From NCBI GenBank assembly GCA_024277285.1, contig JAJRVM010000369.1, forward strand, positions 1-7,690: a stretch of DNA of 7,690 nt, written 5' to 3'. The notes under the pieces were generated by a model. That model was not told the origin of the DNA and did no database searches. It saw only the letters and a program-made list of their open reading frames with translations. The translations under genes and the position numbers were made by a program. Source of the stretch: Planctomycetota bacterium (lineage in GTDB: Bacteria > Planctomycetota > Planctomycetia > Pirellulales > Pirellulaceae). This document shows, in pieces, positions 1 to 6,568 of this stretch (the first letter of the stretch is position 1; every line of letters starts with the position of its first letter).

Positions 1-33
1 ATTGGTTGGCGTTATTGGTTGGCGTTATTGGCC
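1..33. repeat. 13-bp tandem repeat, two copies plus a partial third
   Basis: The unit attggttggcgtt occurs at 1-13 and 14-26, followed by attggcc at 27-33. Because 13 is not a multiple of three, the two copies are read in different frames of the gene fragment that overlaps them. The array may extend to the left beyond the window. Confidence 0.9.
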
Positions 34-186
34 ATAGTCTTTTGCACGGCGTTTTTCTGGCTGACGGTTGCTGGAACCGATCGCGAAACCGCCGGCAGAC
101 CTGGCAGCGGCCGGTCGATTACACGTGAGGGGCTAGGACTTGATACGGGCCTTGAGTGGTTGCGCGGGCAGCCTGCCATGAAATAG
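1..186 (+). CDS. C-terminal fragment of a probable membrane protein (5' end outside window)
   Basis: The first reading frame is open from the window edge to a TAG at 184-186, giving 61 residues. It has a hydrophobic stretch (WLALLAIVFCTAFFWLTVAG, about residues 6-25) that could be one membrane helix, then a polar, Gly/Arg-rich tail. The stop lies 7 bp before the ABC ATPase start, which suggests an upstream member of the same operon, perhaps another membrane component. I recognise no family. A second frame is open to a TGA at 126-128 and is also hydrophobic at first, and the 13-bp tandem repeat at the window edge allows frame ambiguity. The choice rests on tight spacing to the next gene and a better membrane-helix profile, so confidence is moderate. 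Confidence 0.45.
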   Translation: MGWRYWLALLAIVFCTAFFWLTVAGTDRETAGRPGSGRSITREGLGLDTGLEWLRGQPAMK

Positions 187-193
187 CAGTGAA

Positions 194-1171
194 ATGAAGA
201 GCATCATGCCGGAAACACCTGCGATTGAAGTGCACGATCTGCACAAGACGTACCGGGACGGGATTCTGTTTCGCCGACCGTTCGAGGCGCTCAAAGGGAT
301 TTCATTGCACGTCGAGCATCAAGAAATCTTCGGGCTCTTGGGGCCCAACGGCGCGGGCAAGACGACGCTGGTCAAACTCCTGCTTGGGATTGTCCGCAAG
401 ACACGTGGTGAGGCGACGATGCTGGGGCGTCCCGTGGGAGATCGCGGCGGGCGGCGCGAGGTTGGCTATTTGCCGGAGAACTTGCGTATACCACGCCATC
501 ACTCGGCCAACACCGCCCTCGACCTCTATGGCCAATTGAGTGGCCTCTCAAGTGCCGAGATTCGAAAACGGCGTGGGGCGTTACTCGAAATGGTCGACTT
601 GCAGGATCGCGCAAAGGATTCGGTAAGAAAATACTCGAAGGGGATGCTGCAGCGTCTGGGCCTGGCGATTGCGTTGCTACACGATCCGCAGCTGATCTTC
701 ATGGATGAACCGACCGATGGACTCGACCCCGCCGGCCGCGCCAAGGTGCGGCAAGTGATGCTACGCTTGCAACAGGAAGGCAAGACGATCTTCCTGAACA
801 GCCACTTGTTGCAAGAAGTCGAGCAGGTTTGCAGTCGCGTGGCGATCTTGGACCGAGGCGTGCTACGAGGTATCGGCAAGGTTAAGGATTTGGTAAAGAG
901 CCAACATGAGGGCATTACCCTGGAACTGCGAGTACTTGGACACGAAGGACAAGTGCGCGGCGCATTGGAAGGTATTGCCGAGAGCCATTTACATGGCATC
1001 GGTCCCGACGCGTTCGAGCTGACACTGCAGCTCCAGAGTCAGCAAGACGTGGACCGATGCGTGGACGCTTTGCGAGCGCATCAGGTGAGCATCATCTCCA
1101 TGAAACATCATCGCATAAGCCTGGAAGAGGCATTCCTGGAAGTGCTCGAAGCTGAAACGGACAAGCCATGA
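194..1171 (+). CDS. ABC transporter ATP-binding protein (ABC-2 exporter class)
   Basis: This is the cytoplasmic ATPase of an ABC-2 type transporter and should power the permease encoded directly after it. The Walker A motif GPNGAGKTT is at residues 50-58. The Q-loop position reads GYLPE (91-95), with Glu in place of Gln as is common in this exporter class. The signature is YSKGM (147-151) in place of LSGGQ. Walker B is LIFMDEP (167-173) with Glu172 as likely catalytic base, the D-loop is GLDP (176-179), and the H-loop His is 204 (NSHL). Residues from about 230 to the end form the C-terminal extension usual in this subfamily (DUF4162-like). The 325-residue length is normal. ATG 194 is used; an in-frame ATG at 206 is equally possible, since neither has a good Shine-Dalgarno. 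The stop overlaps the permease ATG, so the two are probably translationally coupled. The substrate cannot be told from the ATPase. Confidence 0.96.
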   Translation: MKSIMPETPAIEVHDLHKTYRDGILFRRPFEALKGISLHVEHQEIFGLLGPNGAGKTTLVKLLLGIVRKTRGEATMLGRPVGDRGGRREVGYLPENLRIPRHHSANTALDLYGQLSGLSSAEIRKRRGALLEMVDLQDRAKDSVRKYSKGMLQRLGLAIALLHDPQLIFMDEPTDGLDPAGRAKVRQVMLRLQQEGKTIFLNSHLLQEVEQVCSRVAILDRGVLRGIGKVKDLVKSQHEGITLELRVLGHEGQVRGALEGIAESHLHGIGPDAFELTLQLQSQQDVDRCVDALRAHQVSIISMKHHRISLEEAFLEVLEAETDKP

Positions 1172-3453
1172 GACCGTACCTAGCCATCATCAAAGATTCG
1201 TTCCGCGAAGCACTCGCATCACGCGTACTGTGGATCTTGCTCCTCCTGATCACGCTCGGCTTGGCGGCGTTGGCGCCACTTGGGTTTCGCGGCGAGCAAA
1301 CGACCAAATTCCAGCCCGGCGACTTTCGTGATGCGCGGGCCGTTGCGCGGGCCATGATCCAGCAATATGATGCCGGCACGCCATCACCTGGATTTCGGAT
1401 CGTCAGCAAGCTCGCCGAAAGCGATCGCAAGTTGCTCAGGAGCTTTGCCGCGACGAAGGAACAACGTGACTTCTCGTTCTTCACCGAATTACAACAGATC
1501 GCCGACCGGCTGAACGGCCTCTTGGACCAACGTGATCTCTACCAGGAAGAGGATTGGTCCGATGTACTGTTGGGGAGCGAAGCACGTGATTTCCTGGACC
1601 AAGGAATCGACAAGCTGTCCGATGACGACCTGGCGCGCTTGAATCGATTGCTGATCGAAGTGCCGTACGAACAGGATTTCCGCCCTCAACCTTCGAAACA
1701 GATCGTAATCACCTATATGGGCGCCAGCGTCTCGCCGCCCATTCGCATGAGCCAACGGCGCGTGAAGCAGATTGTCGAACTGATTGTGTTGCCGGTATCG
1801 TTCGAGCTGTTCGTCGGCCCGATCGCCCTGTTGACCGCGATCCTCGTGACCGCCTCGATCATCCCACAAATGTTCGATCCCGGTTCGCTGAGCTTGCTGC
1901 TGAGTAAACCGGTCTCCCGCTCGCTGATGTTCCTGGCCAAATTTGCCGGAGGCTGCGCGTTTATCCTCATCAATGCCGGCTACTTTTTTACCGGCATATG
2001 GCTATTACTCGGACTGCGCCTCGACATTTGGAATAACGGGTTTCTGTTCTGTATCCTGATTTTCCTCTTTCTGTTCGCAGTCTACTACAGCGTGTCAGCC
2101 TTTACCGGAGTCGTGTGGCGCAACGCGATTGTTTCCGTCGTACTGACGATTCTGTTCTGGTTCGTCTGCTGGTTGGTGGGGATCACCAAAGGTGCGTTCG
2201 AGAGCATTCTGATCGAGTCGCAAAAAATCGTCCAGCTACTGCAAGCGGACGATACGCTGATTGCCGTGGATGAACGGGGCGCGACGCGACGTTGGAACGC
2301 CGTTGATAAGGCATGGGAGCAGACCTTCCTTGGGGGCAACCTCGGAAACATGCAACGCGTACTCGGTCCCGTTTACGATGCTAAGGATCAAACGCTGCTG
2401 GCCTCCCAATACAGCCAACACCGCATGTTCCGCTCCGGCAGCACGTTGCAAATTGGTCACAAACGTGACGGTTGGATGCAAGTCGATGGGCCCGCATTGC
2501 CGGAAGGCACCTTTGCCCTCTTGCCCGACCCACATGGTCGCCTGCTGGCCGTCACCTACTCGGGCGTGCAACGACTCACGGGAGATCTGGATACCAAGAA
2601 GAAGCTCAAGGTCTTCTTCATGGAGATCCCACAATCGCTGGAGCAACCATTCCAAGCCGCTGGCCCCGACTCCGAGCTCAAGCTCAATACACCGGCGGTG
2701 GCAGCCGTGAATCCGAAGAGTGCCGATGTGGCGATCTACAGCCGCGGAAAACTCCTGCTATTGAAATGCATCGAATCCAAGTACTCGCTGGTCAAATCGG
2801 TCGCGGTCGACGGGGACGAAGAACAAGGTGCTGCCATCGCCTTCGCCGGCTCGACCATTCTGCTTGGATTGGCCGATGGACGTCTGCTGAATTACAGCTC
2901 GCCCGAATTGGAACGGCGCGATCAATACGAACCGGAAACGCACAGTCAACCGCGGTTCGTCTGTACGTCTCCCGACGGCGCTTGGTTTGCCGTCGTGTTC
3001 CACAACGCACGTATGTACGTGCTCAATGCGGAAAATGCCGATGAGTCTGGCATGCAACTGGCCGACGTACGCGGGCAAGGCGCCATCTCGGCAGTACTCT
3101 TCACACCCAACGATACGCTCCTGGTCGTCGACCGCGCCAAACGCGTTTCCGAATACGAACTCGAGACATTTCGCTTGCAAGACAGTTTTGCCCCAACGCT
3201 GACCACCATGGAAATGGCTTACTATTACGTCGTCGCGCCGATCTATACCGTCTTTCCAAAACCGAGCGAGTTGGACAATACGATTCAGTATGTACTGAAA
3301 AAAGAAGAGACGACAGATTTAGGTATGCAACAAGGCGACTTGCAAGCGATGCGCGAACGCATTCGCCCGTGGGCCCCGGTACGTAGCAGCTTGATCTTCA
3401 TGGTCGTCATGCTGGCAATCGCTTGTGTCTATATCGAACGCCAAGACTTCTAG
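1168..3453 (+). CDS. ABC-2 type permease with inserted propeller-like extracytoplasmic domain
   Basis: This is the membrane subunit partnering the preceding ATPase, with its ATG inside that gene's stop (ATGA). The 761 residues contain six predicted helices, at about 20-40, 206-231, 253-282, 292-315, 319-340 and 741-756. The N-terminal part, with FREALASR before helix 1, and the loop DPGSLSLLLSKPVSR (237-251) between helices 2 and 3 are typical of ABC-2 permeases. The loop should be cytoplasmic, giving an N-in, C-in topology. Two large regions then face outward. Residues 41-205 are mainly polar and helical-looking. Residues about 355-670 contain seven strand-rich repeats with the flavour of WD40/PQQ blades, for example PDPHGRLLAV near 453 and SPDGAWFAVV near 601. 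ABC-2 permeases without such inserts are typically far shorter. The last helix sits after the insert, so the domain interrupts the membrane part and is not a simple C-terminal fusion. The substrate is unknown; the propeller assignment is inference from repeat periodicity. Confidence 0.92.
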   Translation: MRPYLAIIKDSFREALASRVLWILLLLITLGLAALAPLGFRGEQTTKFQPGDFRDARAVARAMIQQYDAGTPSPGFRIVSKLAESDRKLLRSFAATKEQRDFSFFTELQQIADRLNGLLDQRDLYQEEDWSDVLLGSEARDFLDQGIDKLSDDDLARLNRLLIEVPYEQDFRPQPSKQIVITYMGASVSPPIRMSQRRVKQIVELIVLPVSFELFVGPIALLTAILVTASIIPQMFDPGSLSLLLSKPVSRSLMFLAKFAGGCAFILINAGYFFTGIWLLLGLRLDIWNNGFLFCILIFLFLFAVYYSVSAFTGVVWRNAIVSVVLTILFWFVCWLVGITKGAFESILIESQKIVQLLQADDTLIAVDERGATRRWNAVDKAWEQTFLGGNLGNMQRVLGPVYDAKDQTLLASQYSQHRMFRSGSTLQIGHKRDGWMQVDGPALPEGTFALLPDPHGRLLAVTYSGVQRLTGDLDTKKKLKVFFMEIPQSLEQPFQAAGPDSELKLNTPAVAAVNPKSADVAIYSRGKLLLLKCIESKYSLVKSVAVDGDEEQGAAIAFAGSTILLGLADGRLLNYSSPELERRDQYEPETHSQPRFVCTSPDGAWFAVVFHNARMYVLNAENADESGMQLADVRGQGAISAVLFTPNDTLLVVDRAKRVSEYELETFRLQDSFAPTLTTMEMAYYYVVAPIYTVFPKPSELDNTIQYVLKKEETTDLGMQQGDLQAMRERIRPWAPVRSSLIFMVVMLAIACVYIERQDF

Positions 3454-3491
3454 GCACGGGTCTTCTAGGCACGGGTCTTCTAGGCATGGGC
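3447..3491. repeat. Three 15-bp tandem copies across the permease stop codon
   Basis: The unit cttctaggcacgggt occurs at 3447-3461 and 3462-3476, with a third copy at 3477-3491 that differs at two bases. The first copy contains the permease stop TAG (3451-3453). Since 15 bp is five codons, the other two copies place further TAG codons in the same frame (3466-3468 and 3481-3483). The array fills about half of the 83-bp spacer between the convergent genes. I see no strong hairpin with a T-run in this spacer. Confidence 0.95.
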
Positions 3492-3536
3492 AGCCGTTCA
3501 CGGCCTCCTCATTCTCGTGGACCGCTGCGGCAAGTG

Positions 3537-4289
3537 CTATGGATCTGGAGCCAGCGGTACGCGCACAGCGGCTTGGACCGCGCCGATACCGGCGCAAATG
3601 ACGGTTGTCTCCAGCATGACGATTGCCGTAAAGAATCCAACGTCTTGTAAGTGCTCGGTCTGATTAATCGACCAGCCAGCAACCAGACACAAAACGGCAA
3701 GCAGCAGCAGGCGCGTGACGAACGGTTGCCGTGATACGACCGCCCAAAGAGTCGCCGTGGCGATCAGCACCAGCCAGAATCCGTAACTCGCGGCCGCTGC
3801 GGCCCAATAGCCGGGCAGCGTCACGTGGCGAGCGAGGCCCAGGCCGAGCGCAACGAAGGTCGTGATTGACAGCAGTCCGCCGAGCGAGAACTGCGCGCGA
3901 CGCGGGTTCGGCGGCGCGGCGCACACGGGCTTAGGTAGGTCGAGAATCTGCGGCCGAAATCCACACCATTGTGTCACCCGCACAACGCCGCCCGTGCAGG
4001 CCGTGAACAGGCAAAGAAGCGTAAACCACTCTGCCCAGTTGCCGCCCGTTACTCGCCCCAACGGCTGGCTCAACAGGGCGATTGCCACCAATGTCGCCAA
4101 TAATCGCGCCGTCAGGATGCCCCTTGCCATGACGCACCAAAACGCCAATAACGCCAATTGCCCGACGACCAAGCCCAGATATAGCATAAGAGGGGTGTCA
4201 TAGCTCGCGCGAAATCGGGTTACGACGCACCCATCGAGCAATACGATCAGGATACCGAACAGACTGGCCAGAAAATGCATGCGTGTCAT
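3537..4289 (-). CDS. Eight-helix integral membrane protein of unknown function
   Basis: I do not recognise a named family. The 250-residue protein is strongly hydrophobic, with about eight predicted helices near residues 5-23, 34-54, 59-78, 86-104, 136-153, 160-183, 192-208 and 217-240. They form two groups of four joined by a polar, Pro/Arg-containing linker (about 108-133). After the linker comes RRAQFSLGGLLSITTFVAL (130-148). This resembles the 'RFSLR.LL...T.VAL.LG' motif that starts the membrane part of many uncharacterised planctomycete proteins; that comparison is from memory. The gene is convergent with the permease and divergent from aroE, so it is probably a single-gene unit. ATG at 4289 is used; the ATG at 4280 (Met4) is an alternative, and neither has a visible Shine-Dalgarno. 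No catalytic motif is apparent. Confidence 0.82.
   Translation of the reverse strand: MTRMHFLASLFGILIVLLDGCVVTRFRASYDTPLMLYLGLVVGQLALLAFWCVMARGILTARLLATLVAIALLSQPLGRVTGGNWAEWFTLLCLFTACTGGVVRVTQWCGFRPQILDLPKPVCAAPPNPRRAQFSLGGLLSITTFVALGLGLARHVTLPGYWAAAAASYGFWLVLIATATLWAVVSRQPFVTRLLLLAVLCLVAGWSINQTEHLQDVGFFTAIVMLETTVICAGIGAVQAAVRVPLAPDP
4141..4158. repeat. 9-bp tandem duplication inside a membrane-protein gene
   Basis: The unit aacgccaat is present twice, at 4141-4149 and 4150-4158. Read on the - strand it encodes Leu-Ala-Leu then Leu-Ala-Phe within the second predicted helix (residues 45-50), so it adds three codons in frame. Its reverse complement shares the 13-mer ttggcgttattgg with the repeat at 1-33, where it also encodes an LALLA membrane stretch. 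Confidence 0.85.
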
Positions 4290-4440
4290 GCTGTTTTATT
4301 CTGTATGACCACCCTTGGTCTGTCGAGCGTTTTGGGACTAACGTGGAGACCGGCGTTGCAATCCGGGCCGTTCTGCTACAAAATATGAGGGCTCTAACGG
4401 TTTTCTCGGCAAGATTCTGCGTGTTATCTCCGGTTTTGAG
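4290..4440. promoter_or_regulatory. Divergent intergenic spacer, presumed to hold promoters for both neighbours
   Basis: These 151 bp separate two divergently transcribed genes, so both promoters should lie here or just inside the genes. The best + strand sigma-70-like match I can find is ttgcaa (4356-4361) and caaaat (4379-4384) with 17-bp spacing. Each box matches 4 of 6 consensus bases, which is weak. No operator-like palindrome or riboswitch-like structure was evident. Confidence 0.3.
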
Positions 4441-5295
4441 GTGGCTGTGCCTGATTCTCCCATCCAGGAAATAGTCTGTTGCGTTGGCCATCCCATGGCG
4501 GGGAACCCCACGCAGTTCATGATGCAACGAGCGCTCGCTGACGTGGGGCTCGACTGGCGCTGCCTCACGTTGGAAGTCGCTGCCGAGGATTTGGAGAATG
4601 CAATCAAGGGAATCCGCGCGTTGGGTTTCCGCGGTGCTAATCTGAATCAGCCTCACAAGGTTGCCGTCGTCCCGTTCCTCGATGCGTTGAGCGAATCGGC
4701 CGAATTGATGGGCGCTGTCAATTGTATCTACCGTGCCGACGACCAACTGATCGGCGAGAACACGGACGGGCAAGGGTTCTTGGAATCGCTACGTGAGGTG
4801 TGCGAAGTGCCCGAGCGGCGCGTCTTGCTGCTGGGGGCCGGTGGTGCGGCTCGTGCCATCGCCGTGCAATTGGGTCGGGCGGGCGTGGCCGAGATCCGGA
4901 TCGCTAATCGCACTGCCGAACATGCTCAAGCCCTGGCGGAACTGCTCACAGATCGTGTCGGCGTCGCCACGCAGGTCGTTCCCTGGGATGGACTGATTGA
5001 AGTGGACGAGGATATCGACGTGCTGGTCAACGCCACCACGATCGGCCACCTGGACCTGGATGCCGCGATTCCACTTGCGACCGAAACGCTCCATTCGTCG
5101 CTGATTGTGGCCGACGTGATCATCAATCCACCCAACACTTGGCTGCTGCGCGCAGCGGCAGAACGAGGTTGCAGAACACTGAGTGGTTTGGGGATGTTCG
5201 TCAATCAAGCGGTAATGGACTTTAAAATCTGGACCGGACGTGACCCTGACCTGAATGTCATGCGCGAAGCGGTTGAAGAGTTTCTGGAGGTTTGA
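4441..5295 (+). CDS. aroE: Shikimate dehydrogenase family protein with atypical substrate pocket
   Basis: The AroE family reduces 3-dehydroshikimate to shikimate with NADPH in the chorismate pathway, in the cytosol. The 284 residues and overall layout fit. The substrate domain has NLNQPHK (67-73) with the catalytic Lys73, GAVN (91-94), and ENTDGQGF (106-113) with the catalytic Asp109. The Rossmann domain has GAGGAARAI (132-140), NRT (156-158) and NATTIG (197-202). The C-terminal end has GLGMFVNQA (249-257) with the conserved Gln256. Several positions differ from the classic enzyme. The N-terminal 'HSxSP' motif reads GNPTQ (21-25), so the two substrate-binding Ser are Asn22 and Thr24. The Thr of NVTxPHK is Asn69, and the Tyr of 'DxVYNP' is Ile228. 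It may therefore be a paralogue acting on a related substrate such as quinate. The GTG start at 4441 is followed by a second GTG at 4447; GAGGTGG at 4438-4444 is too close to serve either well. Confidence 0.88.
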   Translation: MAVPDSPIQEIVCCVGHPMAGNPTQFMMQRALADVGLDWRCLTLEVAAEDLENAIKGIRALGFRGANLNQPHKVAVVPFLDALSESAELMGAVNCIYRADDQLIGENTDGQGFLESLREVCEVPERRVLLLGAGGAARAIAVQLGRAGVAEIRIANRTAEHAQALAELLTDRVGVATQVVPWDGLIEVDEDIDVLVNATTIGHLDLDAAIPLATETLHSSLIVADVIINPPNTWLLRAAAERGCRTLSGLGMFVNQAVMDFKIWTGRDPDLNVMREAVEEFLEV

Positions 5296-5316
5296 CCGCC
5301 AGCCGGGTCAAGCCTC
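5287..5316. terminator. Hairpin over both convergent stop codons; candidate bidirectional terminator
   Basis: Positions 5287-5297 (gaggtttgacc) can pair with 5306-5316 (ggtcaagcctc) around an 8-nt loop. This is an 11-bp stem with one imperfect pair, which is a U-G wobble in the + strand transcript and an A-C mismatch in the - strand transcript. The aroE stop (5293-5295) lies in the left arm and the aguA stop (5308-5310) in the right arm. No T-run follows on either strand, so it is not a classic intrinsic terminator. The position at a 12-bp convergent junction makes a shared terminator or 3'-end-stabilising structure plausible. Confidence 0.45.
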
Positions 5317-6414
5317 ATGCCGCTGCCAAGGCACCTGAGCACCGCTCGGAGCTGGTTGCTGTTGCGTCAAACAATGCAATGCGCCCAGTCCCCACACAAG
5401 TTCGCGTGCAAAGATACCGACGATTTCACGGCCGGGAAACAACGAACGCAGCACCGCCAAGGCATGCTCGTCAGCCGGATCATCAAACAGGGGCACCAGC
5501 ACACACCTGTTGGCAATATAGAAGTTGCAATAACTGGCCGGCACTCTTTGGCCATCGAAACAAATCGGTCGCGGCATCGGCAGCTCAATGATGTCAAACG
5601 CGGCAGCACGTCGGGAGCGGTACGTTTGCAACGTCTGCCAATTGGTCTGTAGCGAATCGTAGTTCGCGTCCTGTTTGTTCCGTTCAACCGCCACCACGAT
5701 CTTGTCCGACGCGACGAATCGAGCTAACTGATCAACGTGGCCGTCGGTGTCATCACCCGCGATCGGGCCACCCGCGATCCAGATGACTTCCGTTGCACCA
5801 CAGTACCGATGCAGCAAACGCTCCATCGCGTGCCGGCTGATCCCGGTATTGCGCCGTGGGTCAAGCAAACAGGATCGCGTGGTGAGAACGGTCGCTTGCC
5901 CGTTGCCATCGATCGCTCCACCTTCCAACACGGCATCCACAGCAAATCGCTGCATGGCGAATTGCGCCGTAATCGCCCGAGTCACCGCATCGTCTCGATC
6001 CCAGGGCGGGTACTTTCCACCCCACGAATTGAACTGCCAATCGACTGCGGCCACGCCCCGACCGGCCACACCCTGATCGACATCGCCCACTTCCGACGAA
6101 GGCCCCTGGAGGAAGATCGGGCCATAGTCACGCACCCACGCGTCGTTGGTAGGAATATCGACCAACTGCACATGCGGCAGATCGCCGACCATTTCCTCGG
6201 CCTGCTGCATCACTGCGTGCCCACCCGCCAAGACACGCACCGGTTCGAAACGTGCCAGCGTTCGAATGATCTCGGTGAACGTGCGGGGAATCGACGAGAA
6301 TCTGCCGGGCCACGTCTCCTGATTGTGGGGCCAGGCAACCCAAGTCGCAGCGTGCGGCTCCCATTCAGCTGGCCAGCGATAACCGAGCGAATTGGGTGTG
6401 TTAACGGAATCCAT
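5308..6414 (-). CDS. aguA: Agmatine deiminase (agmatine iminohydrolase)
   Basis: The enzyme hydrolyses agmatine to N-carbamoylputrescine and ammonia in the cytosol, using a covalent thiol mechanism; it belongs to the PAD_porph branch of the guanidine-modifying superfamily. From the chosen start there are 368 residues, normal for the family. The N-terminal block WPAEWEPHAATWVAWPHN (14-31) and NDAWVRDYGP (90-99, Asp96) match the family. LEGGAID (163-169), GDDTDGHVD (220-228, His226 and Asp228) and LHCLTQQ (346-352, nucleophile Cys348) complete the expected Asp/His/Asp/Cys set. The usual Gly-Gly-Gly before the Cys reads GLG. There is no signal peptide, which argues against a secreted peptidylarginine deiminase. 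The frame is open upstream to 6477, but ATG 6414 is preferred because the family begins shortly before WPAEW. It lies 166 bp downstream of aguB on the same strand, so co-transcription is likely. Confidence 0.95.
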   Translation of the reverse strand: MDSVNTPNSLGYRWPAEWEPHAATWVAWPHNQETWPGRFSSIPRTFTEIIRTLARFEPVRVLAGGHAVMQQAEEMVGDLPHVQLVDIPTNDAWVRDYGPIFLQGPSSEVGDVDQGVAGRGVAAVDWQFNSWGGKYPPWDRDDAVTRAITAQFAMQRFAVDAVLEGGAIDGNGQATVLTTRSCLLDPRRNTGISRHAMERLLHRYCGATEVIWIAGGPIAGDDTDGHVDQLARFVASDKIVVAVERNKQDANYDSLQTNWQTLQTYRSRRAAAFDIIELPMPRPICFDGQRVPASYCNFYIANRCVLVPLFDDPADEHALAVLRSLFPGREIVGIFARELVWGLGALHCLTQQQPAPSGAQVPWQRHEA

Positions 6415-6447
6415 GAAGCAAACCACACGTCTTTCATTTCGTAACAC

Positions 6448-6482
6448 GCTGGCGCAAACACTGGCTGGTGCAAACACTGGCT
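6448..6482. repeat. 16-bp tandem duplication in the aguB-aguA spacer
   Basis: The unit gctggcgcaaacactg (6448-6463) is repeated as gctggtgcaaacactg (6464-6479) with one C/T difference, and gct follows at 6480-6482. It lies 34 bp upstream of the chosen aguA start, inside the leader of that gene if the two are co-transcribed. Confidence 0.93.
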
Positions 6483-6538
6483 CCGCTCGCGATTGAGTTG
6501 CTGGGTAAAACGGCGTCTCATGGCGCTCGCTCGGCCAG

Positions 6539-6568
6539 TGCCACCCAACCTATTGCCACCCAATCTAC
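6539..6568. repeat. 15-bp tandem duplication just after the aguB stop
   Basis: The unit tgccacccaacctat (6539-6553) is repeated as tgccacccaatctac (6554-6568) with two differences. It lies 12 bp downstream of the aguB stop in the direction of transcription. It is the second independent tandem duplication in this 166-bp spacer and shares no unit sequence with the one at 6448-6482. Confidence 0.9.

Noticed and set aside
1973..1997. Perfect 7-bp inverted repeat atgccgg/ccggcat around an 11-nt loop containing a T-run.
   Set aside because: It lies in the middle of a predicted membrane helix of the permease, with the T-run in the loop and not after the stem. A 7-bp match at this spacing can arise by chance from Ala-Gly and Thr-Gly-Ile codons.
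3447..3491. The repeated unit considered as a CRISPR-like array or a protein repeat on the - strand (Pro-Cys-Leu-Glu-Asp).
   Set aside because: The copies are directly adjacent with no spacers, and the - strand frame is antisense to the permease end with no supporting gene features.
3521..3558. 7-bp inverted repeat accgctg/cagcggt near the convergent permease and membrane-protein ends, considered as a terminator.
   Set aside because: The loop is 24 nt, no T-run follows, and the right arm is inside the membrane-protein coding region. Nearby extra copies of cagcgg make the pairing non-specific.
5737..6444. Long + strand open frame of 235 codons.
   Set aside because: It is antisense to aguA, whose catalytic motifs are all present. 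The translated product is rich in Arg, His and Pro with no recognisable domain, as expected for a shadow frame.
6415..6477. N-terminal extension of aguA to an ATG at 6477.
   Set aside because: The added residues run through the 16-bp tandem duplication and precede the family's normal start. ATG 6414 places the conserved WPAEWEPH block at residue 14.
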